A stretch of 64,000 bases of DNA from Bacteroidaceae bacterium (GCA_017617235.1 JAFZWQ010000025.1:26926-90925), one strand, 5' to 3'. Positions 44,570-54,007 are shown, counted from the first letter of the stretch. Numbers and translations: made by a program. The notes: generated by a model not told the origin, from the letters alone.

Positions 44570-45565
44570 ATGGACACTATTGAACTACCCGACGTTTCTA
44601 ATTACGTTTCCCTCTACGCCAACTATAACAGCGATACCGAGGATGTCGATGCACTACTGAATGCACTTGTTACCGAGAACAACGTGCCCAACGATGTCTT
44701 CGAGAATCTCAAGCTCAAGCGCCTGACACGTTTCTACGTTCCCGTCGTTCTTTTCGCCGGACAGGGCACAGTGGAATTTTCTTGCGAATACAAACGGGGC
44801 GAAGATACCTACCGCGAGAAAAACACCTGGACTTCGGGCCTCGTTTACAAGGCTGCTGCCTATTACAGCGACGGTGTTCCCGAACAGGCCAGATTGGACG
44901 AGGAGATTAGCGACAAGGGATTCGAAGTCAGCAGCCTGCATCCCGACACGCTCACCAGCGAGGCACAGGGCTGCGAAGTTATCTTCCCTGATGCTGCCAC
45001 ACCCGAGGAAATCGTGAATGCGAACAGCAGCGCTATGCTCGACAGCATGAAAGAGTTCATGACGGATCAGTTGAAACGCGAACTGAAGAAACAACTGGGT
45101 TCGTTCAGCAACCTCAAGGTTAGTTCCGTAAACTTCGAACAGTTTGCCGACGACGACGAATTCATGCCCGGAACCACCATCTGTCGTCAGCCCGTTACCG
45201 TGATGGAATTCGAATACAAGGGCCAGACCTACCTCGCCGACTACCGGAAGGATATGTTCACCTGCCCGCGCTATCCGGTCGACGACACTTCGGCAGCAGT
45301 CGAGAAACAGGCCCACACTCGCATGGGTTACTGTGCTGCCGCAGCCGGTGTTGTGTTGCTGCTCCAGTTCCTGCTCCTGCACATGTGGTCCGTCACCCTC
45401 ATCCTGCTGCTCATCGTGGGAGGCGTCACCTTCAAGTTCTACCACGACCTCTCGCAGGTACGGCAAGCTGCCCAGGGTTCGCGCAAGACAGAGCGCAACA
45501 AGGTGAAGGCCGCAGACATGATGGCCGACCTCCAGCAGCGTGCATCGAAAGTCGATTTCAGTTAA
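44570..45565 (+). CDS. Uncharacterised membrane-anchored protein
   Basis: I do not recognise this 331-residue protein. The first 245 residues are soluble and acidic without a signal peptide. Two hydrophobic segments follow near residues 250-290 (MGYCAAAAGVVLLLQFLLLH and MWSVTLILLLIVGGVTF). The tail is basic and helical. The arrangement suggests a cytosolic domain anchored by a hairpin of two helices. The gene has a strong promoter of its own. The exported protein that begins 20 bp downstream on the same strand may be co-transcribed. Codon use is like that of its neighbours. Confidence 0.7.
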   Translation: MDTIELPDVSNYVSLYANYNSDTEDVDALLNALVTENNVPNDVFENLKLKRLTRFYVPVVLFAGQGTVEFSCEYKRGEDTYREKNTWTSGLVYKAAAYYSDGVPEQARLDEEISDKGFEVSSLHPDTLTSEAQGCEVIFPDAATPEEIVNANSSAMLDSMKEFMTDQLKRELKKQLGSFSNLKVSSVNFEQFADDDEFMPGTTICRQPVTVMEFEYKGQTYLADYRKDMFTCPRYPVDDTSAAVEKQAHTRMGYCAAAAGVVLLLQFLLLHMWSVTLILLLIVGGVTFKFYHDLSQVRQAAQGSRKTERNKVKAADMMADLQQRASKVDFS

Positions 45566-45585
45566 ATATAATATAGTATCAGGCT

Positions 45586-46503
45586 ATGAAACGCATCTTT
45601 TTGTCCCTTTGCCTTCTCGTCGCTGTTTCGCTGAACATTTCCGCTGGCGACAACTACCTGTACAACGCCGGGAACAAAGTCCTGGCCCTCAACTCCAACC
45701 TGGATTTCCAAATGGTGAACATTGGCAGCGAGGGCTATCCCAGCAGCTGCATGTTGGTGCAGAACAAGGCCAACGGCACCCCCATCGTCATTCACTACGG
45801 TTCCGATGGTCTGCCCACCAGCATTTCGGGCAATGGCGACCATTTCTCCATCAGCAACTATAACGGCTCCACTGCCGACGTCACCCACACCAACCGCAGC
45901 GGTCAGCAGGAAAGCAAGCAGATTACCAGCTCGCGAGACTGGTCGAACTACCGCACCACCGGCCTCATCGGAGCGTTGGACCAAGGCCTGTCGAATTTCA
46001 GCAGCAAGTACGGCGGTCGCATGCGTGGTTTGTCCGAGATATGCGACAAACTGGGCACAGCCTTCGACATCAAGTGGACCAAGAATTTCAAGAGTTTTGT
46101 CTCGAGCAACGGTCTGCGTCTGGCTGCCCCCTCGTTGGCAGGTCCCGGCTATAAGGTTGTGGAAACGGCGAACGACTTCGTGGACGTGATAAACGGCGGG
46201 GCCAAAGGCGGATTGGTGATTGGTAAGGCCCTCACCTTCCTGCTGGGCAACTACAACTCCCTGCGCGATTCGTGGGCCGACTTTGTCTATGACCGTCTGA
46301 TGGAAATGGACGAAGCCACCAAGAATGGCCGTTTCGACGACGAGATTGCCACCCTGGATTGGATTATGGGATTCGACGAGGAACCCGGTCCCGAACTGAT
46401 TGGCGGTTACCGCGATCGTGCCAAGAAGGTTGCCGAGGAAACCGGCAGCGGTCTCATCAACTCCAAGAAAGAAGAACCGAAAGATTCTGTGGTGGTGAAA
46501 TAA
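45586..46503 (+). CDS. Uncharacterised exported protein
   Basis: The 305-residue product has a signal peptide (MKRIFLSLCLLVAVSLNISA) followed by GDNYLYNAGNKVLALNSNLD. Its N-terminal third is Gly/Ser/Asn-rich; a helical part follows (about 130-290). It ends in a Lys/Glu-rich tail. There is no lipobox and no T9SS-type C-terminal domain, so it is probably periplasmic. I do not recognise the family. It converges tail-to-tail with the DUF4861 gene, whose stop codon is immediately adjacent. Confidence 0.65.
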   Translation: MKRIFLSLCLLVAVSLNISAGDNYLYNAGNKVLALNSNLDFQMVNIGSEGYPSSCMLVQNKANGTPIVIHYGSDGLPTSISGNGDHFSISNYNGSTADVTHTNRSGQQESKQITSSRDWSNYRTTGLIGALDQGLSNFSSKYGGRMRGLSEICDKLGTAFDIKWTKNFKSFVSSNGLRLAAPSLAGPGYKVVETANDFVDVINGGAKGGLVIGKALTFLLGNYNSLRDSWADFVYDRLMEMDEATKNGRFDDEIATLDWIMGFDEEPGPELIGGYRDRAKKVAEETGSGLINSKKEEPKDSVVVK

Positions 46504-47439
46504 CTATTTCATCTCCTCGCGACACCATTGGAACCAACTGTCGGCAGCGTGGAACCCACCCTGCTGCTGCAGGTCGCTGGCTACGGCCAGGGTGTATCGG
46601 ATGTGCCCTCCTACAGGCCGCAGTATGCACAGATAGTTCAGGGCGTCCTCCTTCACCTCCACCAGATTCTCCTCTGCCGCACGGACGGCCATTCCAAGGG
46701 TGTGCACACGGTCGGGGTGCCCCTCCTTGTCCGGCACGTTCAAACCCCACGAAGCCACCAGACCGTCGGTTCGTGCCATTCCCGAGGTGTTGAACTCGAA
46801 CTTCTGCACCCCCGTGGCGAACCGCAACTCATCCACCCCGTTAGCCGTTTGTCCTTCGCCGTTTGCCGTAATCTCCACATCCACCTGCACTTCGCGCTGT
46901 CCGCGAATGGCGGTAAAACGCTGACGGAACTGCAGGCAGCGACCTGCATATTGCCAGTCGCGAACATATATCTCCACCACAGCCGTATCCGGTCCCTCGC
47001 TCAGCACCCTCTGTCCACGTGCCGCCACGGGGTTCACAAACGAAAGAGTGTCGCCCTCGAACCCGCGGAACGAACCTGCCCCAATGCTGCCGCCCACGAA
47101 CAGGATGTCCTCGCCGAATCCTGCCGCCCACTGCTCGTCGGTGGTGTAGAAATTGGTCTGGTCCAGTTCCAGTTGCGCTTGTTTCTTGCCATATAAGTCA
47201 ATACTCTGGCGGTGGTCCATATACACTCGGAATCCTATCCATTCGTTTTCCCACATGGCCCCGTGTCCATATATGGCGTCGTACATAGCCAACGAGGGCA
47301 CGTCGCCCTTGTACTCTATCTGGTTCACCCGCGGATAGCGGTATTTGCGGTCCCACACCTTCATCTGCGCACTCACTTGTGCGAAGAGAATGAGAGAGTG
47401 AGAAAATGAGAGAATGAGAAAAACAAATATCTTCTTCAT
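46504..47439 (-). CDS. DUF4861-family exported protein
   Basis: The 311-residue protein matches what I recall of DUF4861: MKVWDRKYRYPRVNQIEYKG, MYDAIYGHGAMWENEWIGFR and GFGEDILFVGGSIGAGSFRG. Such proteins are found with glycan-degradation genes in Bacteroidota; the activity is not established. The signal peptide (FVFLILSFSHSLILFA) is encoded by an 8-nt repeat (CTCATTCT-like). Residues about 186-196 (ITANGEGQTANG) are encoded by ACGGCAA-type heptads. Both are repeat-derived segments in one gene. Confidence 0.75.
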   Translation of the reverse strand: MKKIFVFLILSFSHSLILFAQVSAQMKVWDRKYRYPRVNQIEYKGDVPSLAMYDAIYGHGAMWENEWIGFRVYMDHRQSIDLYGKKQAQLELDQTNFYTTDEQWAAGFGEDILFVGGSIGAGSFRGFEGDTLSFVNPVAARGQRVLSEGPDTAVVEIYVRDWQYAGRCLQFRQRFTAIRGQREVQVDVEITANGEGQTANGVDELRFATGVQKFEFNTSGMARTDGLVASWGLNVPDKEGHPDRVHTLGMAVRAAEENLVEVKEDALNYLCILRPVGGHIRYTLAVASDLQQQGGFHAADSWFQWCREEMK

Positions 47440-47490
47440 ATCAAATCCTTAAATCTTAACCGGACAGACATAAAGTCAGCCCTACATCAC

Positions 47491-47520
47491 TTTTAATTTT
47501 TAACTTTTAATTTTTAATTT
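47491..47520. repeat. A/T heptad array after the acyltransferase gene
   Basis: Units TTTTAAT, TTTTAAC, TTTTAAT and TTTTAAT lie between two minus-strand genes, just downstream of the acyltransferase stop. Confidence 0.7.
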
Positions 47521-47524
47521 CCTA

Positions 47525-48643
47525 TTAGACTTTTAGGAAAATTTTCTGCCGATACATGAAATACATAAACAGCCACAGCACCGTCATGTACCCCACCGTC
47601 TCCACCACTGCGGTGTATTGCGGAGGGTACAGGCTGAACACCCCGTCGAACAGGCTGTGGTTCAGTTTCCAGAAATCGATGAACTTCGGTGCCATGTAAA
47701 TCAGGATGGAATTCATGCCGATAACCTTGAAGTAGAAATCCCACTTGCGCAACCCGCACACATCGATGATGCAGTAGAACAGGGCGAACATCACCAGCGA
47801 ATAGCCGGCAACGGCCAACACGAACGAACTGCTCCACAGCGCCTTGTTGATGGGATAAATCAGGTTCCAGGCTGCGCCCAGTGCGGCACACAACACACCG
47901 GCTGCGAACAGCACAAACACCTTGCGCCACGATGGTTTGCCGCGCTGCACGAACACCCCCGTCAGCATACCCATCAGGGCCGTGCAGATGGCAGGCAGTG
48001 TGGACAAGATGCCCTCGGGGTCGTAGTCGGGCCGATAGCAATGAGGACCCAACAGCGTGCGGTCGATGTAGCAGGCAATGTTCCCCTCGCGGGTCAGCGG
48101 GTCTATCGACGGGTCAACGCCCGGGGCATGCACAAAGGCCGACACCAGCCAGTATCCGATCAGGATTACCCCCATCACCGCAACCTTGGGCCACAGGCGT
48201 TTTCCCGTGGCGGTGAATATCAGCGCAGCGAACATCCAGGCCAGACCTATGCGCCCCAGCACACTGGGCCATCGCAGGGTGGCGAACTCGAACTTCAGCA
48301 TGCCGCTGTACACCAGTCCCAACAGCACCAACATCAGTCCGCGCCGTACTATCTTCAAGTAAATCTGCACATTGGTGCGCCCTGCCTCGCGCTGTTTCTG
48401 CAACGACAGGGGGAAGGAAATGCCCGCAATGAACAGAAACAGGGGAAATATGGTATCGTGGTGCACCAGTCCGTCCCAGGGCACATGCTCCATGTTGCGG
48501 GCAATGGTCTGCCACACGCCGGAATCGGGAAACAAGGCAGCAATAGCCGTCAGCAACGCAGCACCGCCGGTAATGAAAAACATGTCGAATCCCCTCAGGG
48601 CATCCAACGATTCCAAACGGTTGTTTTTCTCTTTTGTGGGCAT
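47525..48643 (-). CDS. DUF5009/HGSNAT-like membrane acyltransferase
   Basis: The 372-residue protein has about ten membrane segments. Its N-terminal pattern RLESLDALRGFDMFFITGGA, followed by WDGLVHHDTIFPLFLFIAGI, is typical of the heparan-alpha-glucosaminide N-acetyltransferase/DUF5009 group. These transfer acetyl groups across the membrane to sugars. The histidine pair in LVHHD fits the active site of the family. The exact sugar is unknown. The gene precedes the DUF4861 gene on the same strand and could share its message. Confidence 0.85.
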   Translation of the reverse strand: MPTKEKNNRLESLDALRGFDMFFITGGAALLTAIAALFPDSGVWQTIARNMEHVPWDGLVHHDTIFPLFLFIAGISFPLSLQKQREAGRTNVQIYLKIVRRGLMLVLLGLVYSGMLKFEFATLRWPSVLGRIGLAWMFAALIFTATGKRLWPKVAVMGVILIGYWLVSAFVHAPGVDPSIDPLTREGNIACYIDRTLLGPHCYRPDYDPEGILSTLPAICTALMGMLTGVFVQRGKPSWRKVFVLFAAGVLCAALGAAWNLIYPINKALWSSSFVLAVAGYSLVMFALFYCIIDVCGLRKWDFYFKVIGMNSILIYMAPKFIDFWKLNHSLFDGVFSLYPPQYTAVVETVGYMTVLWLFMYFMYRQKIFLKV

Positions 48644-48730
48644 AAAATCAACACTTTATCGCTAAATATCGGGTAAAGTTACTGAAAATCGGGAAAAAAT
48701 ACTAACTTTGTAACCAAAAATCACGGAATC

Positions 48731-49240
48731 ATGAAAAAATCGCTCCTCGCCATCCTCTTCCTGATGTGCACGCTGGGCACCTATGCCCAGGACTATCCCC
48801 CCAAGAACACCCCCCAGTTGGAATTCGCCATGCAGCTGCGCGTAACCTTGGGGCAGGCCTATGGCATCGATAACACCCAGCACGGGCGCCGCACCGTCAT
48901 CCCCATCACCGGCGGCACCTTCGAAGGTCCGCACCTGCGCGGCACCATCGTGAATGGCGGGGCCGACTACCAGCTGAACACCGAGACACGCACCGAACTC
49001 GAGGCCATCTATTGCATCAAGACGGACGACGGCACCTACATCCACGTCCGCAACCGCGGCATCATCGCGAACGGCAAAGACGCCAACGGCAACCCCTCGT
49101 TCTATTTCCGTGCCGCACCCCAGTTCGAGGCCCCTGCCGACAGCCCCTACGGGTGGCTCAACAACGCCCTCTTCGTCTGCGCCCCCGAATGGTCCACCTC
49201 CTTCCAGGGCATCATCCTCAACGTCTGGCAAGTCAAATAG
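48731..49240 (+). CDS. DUF3237-domain exported protein
   Basis: The 169-residue protein has a signal peptide (MKKSLLAILFLMCTLGTYAQ). The remainder matches the DUF3237 barrel (LEFAMQLRVTLGQAYGIDNT, GRRTVIPITGGTFEGPHLRG, IVNGGADYQLNTETRTELEA). DUF3237 has no established activity that I know of. A -7 box TAACTTTG lies at 48703-48710. It is divergent from the acyltransferase gene. Confidence 0.85.
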   Translation: MKKSLLAILFLMCTLGTYAQDYPPKNTPQLEFAMQLRVTLGQAYGIDNTQHGRRTVIPITGGTFEGPHLRGTIVNGGADYQLNTETRTELEAIYCIKTDDGTYIHVRNRGIIANGKDANGNPSFYFRAAPQFEAPADSPYGWLNNALFVCAPEWSTSFQGIILNVWQVK

Positions 49241-49270
49241 CCCCAAGCATAATGTTACACCCCTAATACT

Positions 49271-49855
49271 ATGGAAGTTATGAAAAAAAAGTTATGGAGT
49301 TTGCTGGCCATCATGATGGCAGCAATGGTCGGTTTCAACCTTTCCTCGTGCGGCGACGACGAGGACAATGGTCCAGTCACACCACAGTTGAAAGAAGTAG
49401 AATACTACGAAAACGACTCTGACGAAGACTACACCCCCTTGCTTGTGGGTACATGGTACTATATGGAAACAGGAGATGCTGTTTCTAATAATGTTAGATA
49501 TGATAGAGTCTCCATCTTTCTTCTGACATTAAATTCAGACGGCACATGGTCAACAACTAATAAGCATAGAATTTCCAGAGACAATTACGTAGAGACAATT
49601 CCCGGAAGTGATATAGATGGTACGTTTACCCTTGAATCGAATAATATCGTTGCAACGTATTCGAAAACTGGCAATGTGTGCGCAATATGGAACTTTTCTC
49701 CAGCAGCACTCAGACAGGGTACGCTGAAGATTATGGTTAAGGACGATTACCTCATTGATGAAGAAGTAGAACGCATGGATTACCAACGTTTTAACTACGC
49801 TTCCCCAGACGCTGCCCTGGACCAGTATATTGCCGAGCACCACCTCAGAAAATAA
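49271..49855 (+). CDS. Lipoprotein, possibly lipocalin-like
   Basis: The product has a lipoprotein signal (KKLWSLLAIMMAAMVGFNLS, then SC; Cys27, or Cys24 from the ATG at 49280) followed by acidic residues (GDDEDNG), a Bacteroidota surface-export-like signal. LVGTWYYMETGDA and LTLNSDGTWSTTN suggest a lipocalin-like beta-barrel domain. Unlike its neighbour, this gene is A/T-rich in its middle, perhaps an acquired segment. Function unknown. Confidence 0.72.
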   Translation: MEVMKKKLWSLLAIMMAAMVGFNLSSCGDDEDNGPVTPQLKEVEYYENDSDEDYTPLLVGTWYYMETGDAVSNNVRYDRVSIFLLTLNSDGTWSTTNKHRISRDNYVETIPGSDIDGTFTLESNNIVATYSKTGNVCAIWNFSPAALRQGTLKIMVKDDYLIDEEVERMDYQRFNYASPDAALDQYIAEHHLRK

Positions 49856-49879
49856 TCTCTTCACCACACACTAACACAC

Positions 49880-49912
49880 AAAGGCACCGTCCACCTCGGA
49901 CAGTGCCTTTTT
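49880..49912 (+). terminator. Terminator after the 49.3-49.9 kb lipoprotein gene
   Basis: AAAGGCAC and GTCC pair with GGAC and GTGCCTTT, followed by a T-run. Confidence 0.85.
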
Positions 49913-49934
49913 CTCACCTATGTGATATTCGACA

Positions 49935-50146
49935 AAAACATATACCTATATACCTAGACAGGGCTGCATATACGATGAATAAAGGGATGAAGGCACGGTA
50001 CATGTTGCAGAACATATACCTATGATGTACCTTAATATGTATTGAAGAGGTATATGTTAGGTACATGTTGACAGACATATACCACCTCTATTTCCCTTTA
50101 TTTATCGGCCTTATAGGCCAGTTGAGGTATATGGGTATATGTTTTC
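49935..50146. repeat. Long imperfect inverted repeat (about 210 bp)
   Basis: The outer arms are AAAACATATACCTATATACC (49936 on) and its near-complement near 50124-50145. Inner matches follow in nested order: GAATAAAGGGA near 49977 with TCCCTTTATTT near 50090, and AACATATACCT near 50010 with AGGTATATGTT near 50068. The stretch has no gene and could form one long stem. It lies directly before locus C, as the inverted repeat at 26572 lies directly after locus B. Confidence 0.75.
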
Positions 50147-50153
50147 TGAAAAA

Positions 50154-50180
50154 GGCTAAGAGAAAAAGGCAAAAGGGGTT
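50154..50180. repeat. Heptad array at the left edge of locus C
   Basis: Units GGCTAAG, AGAAAAA, GGCAAAA and GGGG lead into locus C; a matching array (GGACTAA, CGGCTAA, CGGCGAA, AGACAAA) lies at its right edge, 50367-50397. Confidence 0.65.
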
Positions 50181-50366
50181 CACGCGGAGTGACGTGTTGA
50201 TGGGGGTGAGATGACGCGTGAACTGGTGCGGAACGACGTGTCGTTTCGCTTGACACACAATTGTGTGACAAGGGAAGGAATACTAACGCTACCGACGGAG
50301 CGTTGTGACGCTAGGTGGGTAGCGATGTGACGCTCGGGCGGTAGCGTTGGGACGCTCCGCTTAAAG
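50180..50366 (+). repeat. Composite intergenic repeat, locus C
   Basis: The 24-bp dyad at 50249-50272 is identical to the first dyad of locus A. Three 22-bp units follow, with starts AGCGTTG at 50299, AGCGATG at 50321 and AGCGTTG at 50343. The first unit is preceded by TACCGACGG as in locus A. The gap from 49856 to 50428 contains no gene. Confidence 0.85.
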
Positions 50367-50428
50367 GGACTAACGGCTAACGGCGAAAGACAAAGGGTGA
50401 GGTAGAAGAGGGGTGCCGCAGCTGTCGA

Positions 50429-51019
50429 TTAGAGTTTCTTGTTTTCGGCGGAACGGACGCGGGAGAGGGTTTCGGGCGTCATCTGCAGGAAGGAGGCGAT
50501 GTGGAGCATGGGGGCTCGCAGGATGATTTCGGGTTTGGACTCGAGCAGGCGGTTGTAGCGCTCAGCGGCATTCTCGAAACGCTGGGAATCGGCATGTTCC
50601 TGGCTGGAGATGAGGGCGTGCTCGAGTATCTTGCGGTAGAGCATTTCCATCTCCTGGTTCTGCAGCATGGATATGTGCCAGGCTTCGTAGGGAATGGCGT
50701 AGAGTTGGCTGTTTTCCAGGGCCTCGACGATGAGTCGGCTGGGTTCCTGTTTCAGGAAACTTTCGATACAGAAGACGATGCGACCTTCGAACGAGAAGTG
50801 TTCGGTTACATCCTTCCCATTTTTGTAGTAGAACTGACGCACCATGCCATGATCTACGTAATACATGGCCCTGCAAACCTCGCCCTCGGGCAGCACGATG
50901 TCGCCTTTCTGGAACTTCATAGGTACCAGAATCTGCGAAAGGACATCGATGCCCAGCGGACTCATTTTACAATAGAGACGGGAGATTTCTCGGGCTACGT
51001 CTCTCGGGGTGTTCATCAT
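50429..51019 (-). CDS. Crp/Fnr-family transcription regulator
   Basis: The 196-residue protein has a cyclic-nucleotide-binding-type beta-barrel (FQKGDIVLPEGEVCRAMYYV, SFEGRIVFCIESFLKQEPSR) and a C-terminal winged-helix segment (RAPMLHIASFLQMTPETLSR). The short DNA-binding end is usual in Bacteroidota Crp-like proteins. There are no cysteines in an Fnr-like cluster arrangement, so an effector cannot be deduced. It begins 33 bp after lepA on the same strand. Confidence 0.87.
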   Translation of the reverse strand: MMNTPRDVAREISRLYCKMSPLGIDVLSQILVPMKFQKGDIVLPEGEVCRAMYYVDHGMVRQFYYKNGKDVTEHFSFEGRIVFCIESFLKQEPSRLIVEALENSQLYAIPYEAWHISMLQNQEMEMLYRKILEHALISSQEHADSQRFENAAERYNRLLESKPEIILRAPMLHIASFLQMTPETLSRVRSAENKKL

Positions 51020-51052
51020 GGTGCTGTCTGTATGTATATTACCATTAAATAA

Positions 51053-52837
51053 TCAATCTAACTTGAGCACGGCAAGGAAGGCCTTCTGGGGCACTTGCAC
51101 ATTGCCAATCTGCTTCATGCGTTTCTTTCCCTTTTTCTGCTTCTCCAGGAGCTTGCGCTTTCGGCTGACGTCGCCACCGTAGCACTTGGCCAACACGTCC
51201 TTGCGGACCTGTTTCACGGTCTCTCGGGCTATGATTTTGGCACCGATAGCTGCCTGAATGGCGATGTCGAACTGCTGACGGGGCAGCAGGTCTTTCAGCT
51301 TTTCGCACATGCGTCGACCAAAGTCCACACTGTTGTCGACATGCGTCAGCGTGCTTAGCGCATCGACGGGCTCGCCGTTCAAGAGGATGTCCAGCTTCAC
51401 CAACTTCGAAGGTCGGAACCCATCCTGGTGATAGTCGAACGAGGCATAGCCTTTGGAAATGGACTTCAGTTTGTCGTAGAAGTCTATCACAATCTCGCCA
51501 AGCGGCATCGCATACTGCAGTTCCACGCGGTTTCCGCTGATGAAATCCTGCTTCAGCAACTCGCCACGCTTGCCCAGACACAGGGTCATGATGGGCCCAA
51601 TGAAGTTGGCCGTGGTGATGACAGATGCATGGATATAGGGTTCCTCGATATGGTCGATGAGCGTGGGTTCGGGCATTCCTGCCGGGTTGTGCACCTCGTG
51701 GACCTCGCCCTGTTTGTCATAAACCAGATAGGACACGTTGGGAACTGTGGTGATGACATCCATGTTGAATTCGCGGTCCAGACGTTCCTGCACGATTTCC
51801 ATGTGCAACAGGCCCAGGAATCCGCAACGGAAGCCAAAGCCCAGTGCCACAGACGATTCGGGCTGGAAGGTAAGCGAGGCATCGTTCAGCTGCAGCTTCT
51901 CCAACGAAGCACGCAGGTTCTCGAAATCCTCCGTCTCTATGGGATAGACACCCGCAAACACCATCGGCTTCACCTCCTCGAAACCGGCAATGGCCTCGCT
52001 GGTGGGATTTGCCAAACTGGTGATGGTGTCGCCGACCTTTACCTCCGTAGCTGTCTTGATGCCGGAAACGATGTACCCCACATTGCCGCAATGCAGTTCC
52101 TGACGGGGCACCATATCCATCTTCAGGATACCTATCTCGTCGGCTTTGTATTCCTTACCCGTATTGATGAACTGCACCTGTTCGCCACTGCGAATAGAGC
52201 CGTTCACAATCTTGAAATAGGCAATGATGCCGCGGAAGGGATTGAACACAGAGTCGAAGATGAGGGCCTGCAGGGGAGCATTCTCGTCGCCAGCAGGGGG
52301 CGCAATACGGTCCACCACGGCGTTCAGGATGTCCTCGACGCCCTGACCCGTGCGACCGCTAGCACGGATTATTTCCTCGTGACGGCAACCTATCAGATCC
52401 ACGATTTCGTCCTCCACCTCCTCGGGCATAGCATTTGGCATATCGCATTTGTTCACCACAGGAATGATTTCCAAATCGTGGTCGATAGCCATATACAGGT
52501 TCGAAATGGTCTGTGCCTGAACACCTTGCGTAGCATCCACCACCAGCAAGGCACCCTCGCAGGCGGCAATGGAACGACTGACCTCGTAAGAGAAGTCAAC
52601 GTGTCCCGGAGTATCGATAAGGTTCAGGATATATGTCTGTCCGTCGCGTTTATATTCCATCTGGATAGCGTGGCTCTTGATGGTGATGCCGCGCTCTTTT
52701 TCAAGGTCCATATCGTCGAGCATCTGCCCTTCCGTAACCTTGATGGTATTCGTAAATTCCAACAAGCGATCGGCCAAAGTGGACTTACCGTGGTCGATAT
52801 GCGCAATGATGCAGAAATTGCGAATGTTCTTTTGCAT
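51053..52837 (-). CDS. lepA: Elongation factor 4 (LepA), back-translocating GTPase
   Basis: The 594-residue protein has the GTPase motifs [16 protein letters not shown] (G1), [12 protein letters not shown] (G2), DTPGHVDF (G3) and NKCDMPNA (G4), and the LepA-specific C-terminus ([40 protein letters not shown]). The start is the ATG at 52835-52837 ([20 protein letters not shown]), because the longer frame begins upstream of a -7 box TATCTTTG (52853-52860). Confidence 0.97.
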   Translation of the reverse strand: MQKNIRNFCIIAHIDHGKSTLADRLLEFTNTIKVTEGQMLDDMDLEKERGITIKSHAIQMEYKRDGQTYILNLIDTPGHVDFSYEVSRSIAACEGALLVVDATQGVQAQTISNLYMAIDHDLEIIPVVNKCDMPNAMPEEVEDEIVDLIGCRHEEIIRASGRTGQGVEDILNAVVDRIAPPAGDENAPLQALIFDSVFNPFRGIIAYFKIVNGSIRSGEQVQFINTGKEYKADEIGILKMDMVPRQELHCGNVGYIVSGIKTATEVKVGDTITSLANPTSEAIAGFEEVKPMVFAGVYPIETEDFENLRASLEKLQLNDASLTFQPESSVALGFGFRCGFLGLLHMEIVQERLDREFNMDVITTVPNVSYLVYDKQGEVHEVHNPAGMPEPTLIDHIEEPYIHASVITTANFIGPIMTLCLGKRGELLKQDFISGNRVELQYAMPLGEIVIDFYDKLKSISKGYASFDYHQDGFRPSKLVKLDILLNGEPVDALSTLTHVDNSVDFGRRMCEKLKDLLPRQQFDIAIQAAIGAKIIARETVKQVRKDVLAKCYGGDVSRKRKLLEKQKKGKKRMKQIGNVQVPQKAFLAVLKLD

Positions 52838-52893
52838 TGACGAAATTTTCCGCAAAGATAATAAAAAAATCGAATTATACGGGTATAAGGACA

Positions 52894-52931
52894 CAAAAAA
52901 ACGTCTCGGACCATAAAAATCCGAGACGTTT
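52894..52931 (-). terminator. Terminator after the winged-helix gene
   Basis: ACGTCTCGGA pairs with TCCGAGACGT and is followed by a T-run on the minus strand. It separates that gene from lepA. Confidence 0.87.
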
Positions 52932-52957
52932 ATAGGGGTTAAATAATGTAGGAACTA

Positions 52958-53158
52958 TTAGTTCAGGGCTACAACGAAGTCCTTCTCAACCTCTGTGAGG
53001 GTAACCTTGTCCTCGCGGAGCAACCAACCCAGACCCAGGAAGAGGTCCTTGTCGTTCTTTACCTTAGCAACTTTCTTCAGATCCTTTGTATTCAAAGCAC
53101 CATTCTCGTTCAATGCATTCCAAATCTGGCCTGCGATTGTACCTACTTTCTCGTTCAT
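52958..53158 (-). CDS. Small winged helix-turn-helix protein (DUF2582-like)
   Basis: The 66-residue protein (MNEKVGTIAGQIWNALNENG, then ALNTKDLKKVAKVKNDKDLF) matches the small winged-helix family often called DUF2582, common in Bacteroidota. The role is unknown, though DNA or nucleoid association is likely. It has its own -7 box TAACTTTG (53214-53221) and its own terminator. Confidence 0.85.
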   Translation of the reverse strand: MNEKVGTIAGQIWNALNENGALNTKDLKKVAKVKNDKDLFLGLGWLLREDKVTLTEVEKDFVVALN

Positions 53159-53338
53159 AATCTTATTACCTTAATTAAGTTTAATAATACCAATGTCTCT
53201 GTTTTGACGCTGCAAAGTTACTAATTAATGTAACACGCGAGGGCAACAATCGAAATATATAACATATAATGGGTTGATTTCTTGACTTATATCAATAATA
53301 ATTCGTAACTTTGCATTCGCATTTCGTATCTTTGCAGC

Positions 53339-53743
53339 ATGAAAAAAACATTTATACTCCTAACGGCAATGGCAGCAATGTGTGTTGCATGCCACAAACA
53401 AACGTTCGACGAGCGGGTACAGTTCGAAGTGGAACAGTTCAACAAAAAGGAAGCCCCCAAACGACTGGATATGTACACCACATTCGACAGCATGGCCTAT
53501 GATACACAGACACTTACCCTGAGTTACTTCTACACCATCGAGGGCGATGTGGAAGCCAGTATGTTCCCCATCGATGCCATGAAGGAGGAACTGCTCGGCA
53601 ACATGCGGAACAGCATTCAGCTGAAGACACACAAGGAACATGGATTAAGTTTCCGCTATGTGTATTTCCTGCAGAAGACAGGCAAGCCCTTCTTGGACTG
53701 CACATTCACGCCCGAAGACTATAATCCGCGTTCAAAGCGTTGA
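53339..53743 (+). CDS. Small lipoprotein of unknown function
   Basis: The 134-residue product has a lipobox (ILLTAMAAMCVAC, Cys18) and a compact alpha/beta body without a recognisable motif. A TATCTTTG at 53329-53336 is too close to the ATG to serve it, so the TAACTTTG at 53306-53313 is the better -7 box. I do not recognise the family. Confidence 0.72.
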   Translation: MKKTFILLTAMAAMCVACHKQTFDERVQFEVEQFNKKEAPKRLDMYTTFDSMAYDTQTLTLSYFYTIEGDVEASMFPIDAMKEELLGNMRNSIQLKTHKEHGLSFRYVYFLQKTGKPFLDCTFTPEDYNPRSKR

Positions 53744-53799
53744 ACAGAACCACAAAAAGGGACATTTAGAAGCTTTTCGGAAACTTTTTCGCGAAAAGA

Positions 53800-53831
53800 T
53801 TTGGCGGATTTACGGAAAAGTATTACCTTTG
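53800..53831 (+). promoter_or_regulatory. Promoter of tRNA-Lys
   Basis: TTTG (53800-53803), 20 nt, then TACCTTTG (53824-53831), 20 bp before the mature tRNA 5' end. Confidence 0.82.
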
Positions 53832-53851
53832 CACTCGCAAACAAGAAAGAT

Positions 53852-53924
53852 GCGTCCTTAGCTCAGTTGGTAGAGCAATTGACTCTTAATCAATGGGTCC
53901 AGGGTTCGAGCCCCTGAGGGCGTA
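53852..53924 (+). tRNA. tRNA-Lys (anticodon CTT)
   Basis: The 73 nt fold as a cloverleaf. The acceptor is GCGTCCT with AGGGCGT and discriminator A. The D arm is TAGCTCAGTTGGTAGAGCA. The anticodon stem ATTGA/TCAAT encloses CTCTTAA (anticodon CTT), and the T arm is CAGGG-TTCGAGC-CCCTG. CCA is not encoded. Confidence 0.96.
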
Positions 53925-53930
53925 CAAAGA

Positions 53931-53966
53931 AGCCCCTTCGCACACAGCGGAGGGGTTGTTTTTTAT
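53931..53966 (+). terminator. Terminator after tRNA-Lys
   Basis: CCCCTTCGC pairs with GCGGAGGGG and is followed by a T-run. The rest of the 53967-54007 gap shows only short direct and inverted repeats. Confidence 0.85.
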
Positions 53967-54007
53967 AGGGCCCATTGGGCTTCTAAGGCTTATAAGTCCT
54001 ATGAGCC

